From Nitrospirota bacterium (GTDB lineage: Bacteria; Nitrospirota; Nitrospiria; Nitrospirales; Nitrospiraceae), in NCBI GenBank assembly GCA_020028195.1, contig JAHWYE010000066.1, positions 1 to 7,632 on the forward strand: DNA of 7,632 nucleotides, written 5' to 3'. The notes under the pieces are model-generated. The model was not told the origin of the DNA, ran no database searches, and saw only the letters and a program-made list of their open reading frames with translations. Both the position numbers and the translations under genes were made by a program. Numbering within the stretch: the stretch's first letter is position 1; each line of letters begins with the position of its first letter. Positions 4,970-7,632 of this stretch are shown here, one piece after another.

Positions 4970-7480
4970 TCAGACCGGTTGGAGTTCGGCCAGACGAACT
5001 GAGACCAGCTTCGAGATGCCCGGATCCTCCATCGTCACACCAAAGAGAGAATCCGCGACCCCCATGGTCCGCTTGTTGTGGGTAATCACGACGAACTGAG
5101 CCTCTTCTGCCAGCTCTCGCAGGACCTCGGCAAATCGCCCGATATTCTCTTCATCCAACGGGGCATCAATCTCGTCCAGAATGCAGAAGGGCGTGGGCCG
5201 GATGAGAAAACTGGCAAAGATGAGCGCCATGGCCGTCAGGGTTTTCTCTCCACCGGACAACATGGCGATGCTCTTCAGACGCTTGCCCGGCGGCTGGGCC
5301 ACAATATCAACACCTGGTTCTTCACTGGACCCGACTCCTTCTTCCTGACCCTCCTCTGGCTCGGTCAGCACCAACTCCGCCCGCCCGCCCGGGAACAGCC
5401 GGCCGAACACTTCATTGAACTTGCCTTGCAGTTCATTGAAGGTGTCCATGAACATCTGTTTGGAGGTCCGATTAATTCGAGCAATGATTTCTCTCAGCGA
5501 CCCAACGGAGTTGGATAGGTCCGCTTCCTGAGTGGTCAGGAAACGGTGTCGCTCTTCCAACTCCTGGTGCTCGCCGATGGCGGCCAGATTGATCAGTCCC
5601 ATGCGCTGGAGTCGCTCACGAAGGGCCTGCAGTTGTTCTCGAAGCGCGCGCGACTCGTCTTCTCCGCCGCCCCGCTCTCCGGTCATCTGCCCCTTTCCCT
5701 CGTCCTCCGGCTCCTGCGCCAGAGCTGCTGACAGGGAGAGTTCATAAGTGCCTGCGAGGGTCGCTTCCTGCGTTGCCAGTTGGGTGTTGATCTCAGCCCG
5801 ACGAACTTCCAAGGCCGTTCGCGCCTCACGACTCGAGGCCATGGTCTCGCGGACCACACTCAGCTCTTGCTCGACCCGTCTCGATGATGCCGTGTCCCCC
5901 GCCTGCGCCTCCTGGGCCGACACGAACTCCGCTCGGATCTGGACGGCGCGACGGCCCAATTCTTGACACTGGGTCACGTTCCGATCCCATGCGGCCTGGC
6001 TCTGCTGGGTGGCCGTCACGAGAGCGTCGATCTGTTGATCGAGGGTCTGGATGCGCGCGCTCCGCTCTTCTTGTTCTTTGACGAGCCGAGCCAGGTCCGC
6101 TTCGCCGTGTTCGCGTCGCGCACGAAGCGTCGCAACGGCCAGGTGGGCTTCTGTCAGACAGCGTTGCAGCTCGAAACCTTCCTCCTCCATTCCAGCGAGG
6201 GCGGCGCCCTGTTGCGAAAGGCCGGCTTCCTGAACTCGTTTCTCCTCCACCAGGCCGGCCAGTCGGTCGCGACCGGATCGGATCCCCTCCTCGAACTGAA
6301 TTCGCTCCTCTTCGACCATGCGTCGTTCTGCACTGATGGTCTCGATGCGTTTATCCAGGCCCTCCACACTCTGCCCTTGGCCTGCCTCGTCCTTGACAAG
6401 CGCGAGCAGCCGCATCTCTGCCTCGCGGATTGATTCGTCAAGGCGCTGGACGGTGGCTCGCGATCCTTCGCATTCGACCGACAACTGCTCACGACTCCGC
6501 CGGCCATCCTCGACAGCCCGAGCCAATTGCACCAGCTGCGCTTCCAGTTGTTGGACCTCACTCCTACGCTGGAGCAGACCTCCGGACGCTCCGATGGCCC
6601 CACCTGTCATCACGCCGGCTGCATCCAGCACCTCACCAGCCAACGTGACCAGCGTGGGTCCTGTGGGAGCGGACCACAGACCGCGCTCCCAGAGTCCGAC
6701 GGCCACCTCGAGCGTCTCCACGATCACCACGCCCTCGAACAAATAGGTCAAGACCGATCGCGAATCATCTGGAGCCTGCACGAGGTCGAGCGCCTGCCCG
6801 ATGACTCCGGGCTCCTGCGCCATTGTCGGCCACCACCCTTGTCCCTGCCGAACTGAGGCGCCGACCCGGGGACGCATGGGGATAAAGGCGCCACGCCCAA
6901 GATCTTTGGTCTTCAAAAAGGCGATGGCTTGATGTGCCTGTGCCGGACCATCCACGAGCCAGGCGCGCACACGCTCACCCAACAGAGCCTCGATCGCCCG
7001 TTCAAGTCCGGGAGGCACCACGAGCCACTCAGCCACTGCCTCGCGCACACCCTGACAGTCCCTGAGGGACGTGGTCTCTCCCTCGCCTTCCCGGCCATAG
7101 CCCATTTCCTCGCGAATGACTCCCTGCAACGCCCGCACGCGCGACTCGGACGCCGCCTGCTCCTCTTGCTGCCGACCGACCTGCTGCTCCGTGTCACGGA
7201 GCCGGCCCTCCAGTCGCTGGGTGTCCTGCGCCGCTGCGTCTCTGTCACGCTGCAGATTCCCCCGTAGCCGCTCGGCTTCCTCCCGACCCTGGGCGAACCC
7301 GCGAAGCCGCTCGAACGAATCGGCTCGCTGGGTGCCCACCGCGGCCTGCTCCTCCACCAGTCGGTCGGCGCGACGACGCGCTTCTTCACGCTGGGCCTCC
7401 AGCCTCGCCAGGTTATTTTCCTCGTGAGTTGTCCTCACCGTGATGTCCAGGATCCCCTGCCGCGCCCGTTCCTCCTCTTC
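4970..7480 (-). CDS. smc: Chromosome segregation ATPase SMC (C-terminal part, 5' end lost at a junction)
   Basis: SMC dimers with ScpA/ScpB condense and separate chromosomes. About 836 residues remain of a family length near 1,190. Numbered from a GTG at 7528, residues about 17-155 are the end of the first coiled-coil arm. A hinge domain lies at about 158-320 with VMTGGA (306-311) and the typical following RRSEVQQLE. The return coiled coil covers about 325-690. The C-terminal ATPase head begins near 700 (FNEVFGRLFPGG) and carries the ABC signature LSGGEK (757-762), Walker B FCILDEIDAPLD (781-792) and THNKRTM (816-822). The Walker A head and most of the first arm are absent. The minus frame stays open to the window edge, but beyond about 7480 the predicted residues no longer resemble an SMC coiled coil and the other strand encodes FtsK-like sequence. 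That open extension is therefore probably meaningless and GTG 7528 is not the true start. It ends with TGA at 4972-4970. Confidence 0.93.
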   Translation of the reverse strand, partial: EEEERARQGILDITVRTTHEENNLARLEAQREEARRRADRLVEEQAAVGTQRADSFERLRGFAQGREEAERLRGNLQRDRDAAAQDTQRLEGRLRDTEQQVGRQQEEQAASESRVRALQGVIREEMGYGREGEGETTSLRDCQGVREAVAEWLVVPPGLERAIEALLGERVRAWLVDGPAQAHQAIAFLKTKDLGRGAFIPMRPRVGASVRQGQGWWPTMAQEPGVIGQALDLVQAPDDSRSVLTYLFEGVVIVETLEVAVGLWERGLWSAPTGPTLVTLAGEVLDAAGVMTGGAIGASGGLLQRRSEVQQLEAQLVQLARAVEDGRRSREQLSVECEGSRATVQRLDESIREAEMRLLALVKDEAGQGQSVEGLDKRIETISAERRMVEEERIQFEEGIRSGRDRLAGLVEEKRVQEAGLSQQGAALAGMEEEGFELQRCLTEAHLAVATLRARREHGEADLARLVKEQEERSARIQTLDQQIDALVTATQQSQAAWDRNVTQCQELGRRAVQIRAEFVSAQEAQAGDTASSRRVEQELSVVRETMASSREARTALEVRRAEINTQLATQEATLAGTYELSLSAALAQEPEDEGKGQMTGERGGGEDESRALREQLQALRERLQRMGLINLAAIGEHQELEERHRFLTTQEADLSNSVGSLREIIARINRTSKQMFMDTFNELQGKFNEVFGRLFPGGRAELVLTEPEEGQEEGVGSSEEPGVDIVAQPPGKRLKSIAMLSGGEKTLTAMALIFASFLIRPTPFCILDEIDAPLDEENIGRFAEVLRELAEEAQFVVITHNKRTMGVADSLFGVTMEDPGISKLVSVRLAELQPV

Positions 7481-7481
7481 G
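7469..7481. other. Probable chimeric junction between smc and an FtsK-like gene
   Basis: The 13 bases TTCCTCCTCTTCG can be read as the end of the SMC arm (a Glu-rich stretch on the minus strand) and as the start of the FtsK-like fragment (FLLFD on the plus strand). On the left, GC is about 59% (7381-7490); on the right it is about 74% (7491-7632). Two well-conserved proteins in opposite orientation cannot both be intact here, so the sequences were joined, either in assembly or in the genome. The exact breakpoint may lie a few bases either side. Confidence 0.7.
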
Positions 7482-7632
7482 ACTATAAGGGCGGGGCCGC
7501 GTTCGGGCCGTGCGCCGAGCTCCCGCACGTGGTCGACGTCGTCAGCGATCTCGATGATCAGCTCGCGCGTCGGGCGCTGATCGCGCTCGAGGCCGAACTC
7601 GTCCGCCGCGAGCGCATTCTGGCCGAGGCCGG
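7469..7632 (+). CDS. FtsK/SpoIIIE-family ATPase fragment (EccC-like), truncated at both ends
   Basis: The plus-strand frame beginning at 7469 reads FLLFDYKGGAAFGPCAELPH, followed by VVDVVSDLDDQLARRALIAL and then EAELVRRERILAEAG to the window edge. DYKGGAAF, a following LPH, a (T/S)DLD segment and AEL-RRE-LL-AG are the recognisable pattern of the second beta-strand region of FtsK/SpoIIIE domains in actinobacterial FtsK-like and type VII secretion EccC proteins. In those proteins it follows the Walker A loop by several tens of residues. That Walker A portion should lie just upstream but is replaced by smc sequence. The local GC of about 74%, with mostly G/C third positions, fits an actinobacterial source. 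No start codon or ribosome binding site belongs to this fragment. The family call is made from remembered motifs, not a search; the subfamily (EccC versus other FtsK-like) is not resolved. Confidence 0.72.

Noticed and set aside
7528..7632. Continuation of smc on the minus strand to the window edge
   Set aside because: The frame is open, but its residues (GLGQNALAADEFGLERD...) lack coiled-coil character and mirror a well-matched FtsK-like frame on the other strand.
1..7632. CRISPR arrays, tRNA or rRNA genes, transposases, toxin-antitoxin or defence genes
   Set aside because: No regularly spaced repeats, RNA gene signatures or such protein motifs were seen on either strand.

Overview
The window reads as a piece of a Gram-negative, hopanoid-producing bacterial chromosome of roughly 60% GC. 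Every well-supported gene in the body lies on the minus strand. A member of the Nitrospirota (Nitrospira-like) is my best guess. It rests on the gene mix and on degenerate TTGAGG/TTAAGG-type intergenic repeats, and it is an inference rather than a demonstrated assignment.

Layout, read from the right edge leftwards in the direction of transcription. (1) 7469-7632: a short stretch of about 74% GC whose plus strand encodes a recognisable fragment of an actinobacterial-type FtsK/SpoIIIE (EccC-like) ATPase. It abuts the next gene within a coding sequence and looks foreign. (2) 4970 to about 7480: the C-terminal two thirds of the chromosome-condensation ATPase SMC, whose N-terminal head is missing because of that junction. 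(3) 4773-4969: an intergenic region with a near-consensus sigma70 promoter reading leftwards. (4) 2577-4772: squalene-hopene cyclase (shc). (5) 1783-2535: HpnG-type nucleosidase/phosphorylase. (6) 982-1758: MlaE-type permease. (7) 146-889: MlaF-type ATPase. (8) 1-129: N-terminus of an MlaD-type MCE protein that runs off the window.

Items 4-8 are tightly spaced (41, 24, about 92 and 16 bases) and probably form one operon driven by the promoter at 4879-4907. The cyclase makes the hopane skeleton. HpnG acts on adenosylhopane on the way to extended hopanoids. MlaE-MlaF-MlaD make up the core of an inner-membrane ABC lipid transporter of the MCE family. The linkage suggests that hopanoids, or lipids co-distributed with them, are cargo of this transporter.

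Two RNA-level elements sit inside the operon: a compact GNRA-tetraloop hairpin between shc and hpnG, and a 25-base imperfect inverted repeat built from hexamer units between mlaE and mlaF.

The most notable anomaly is the abrupt join near 7469-7481. A chimeric assembly is the simplest explanation; a genuine rearrangement that disrupts smc is less likely.
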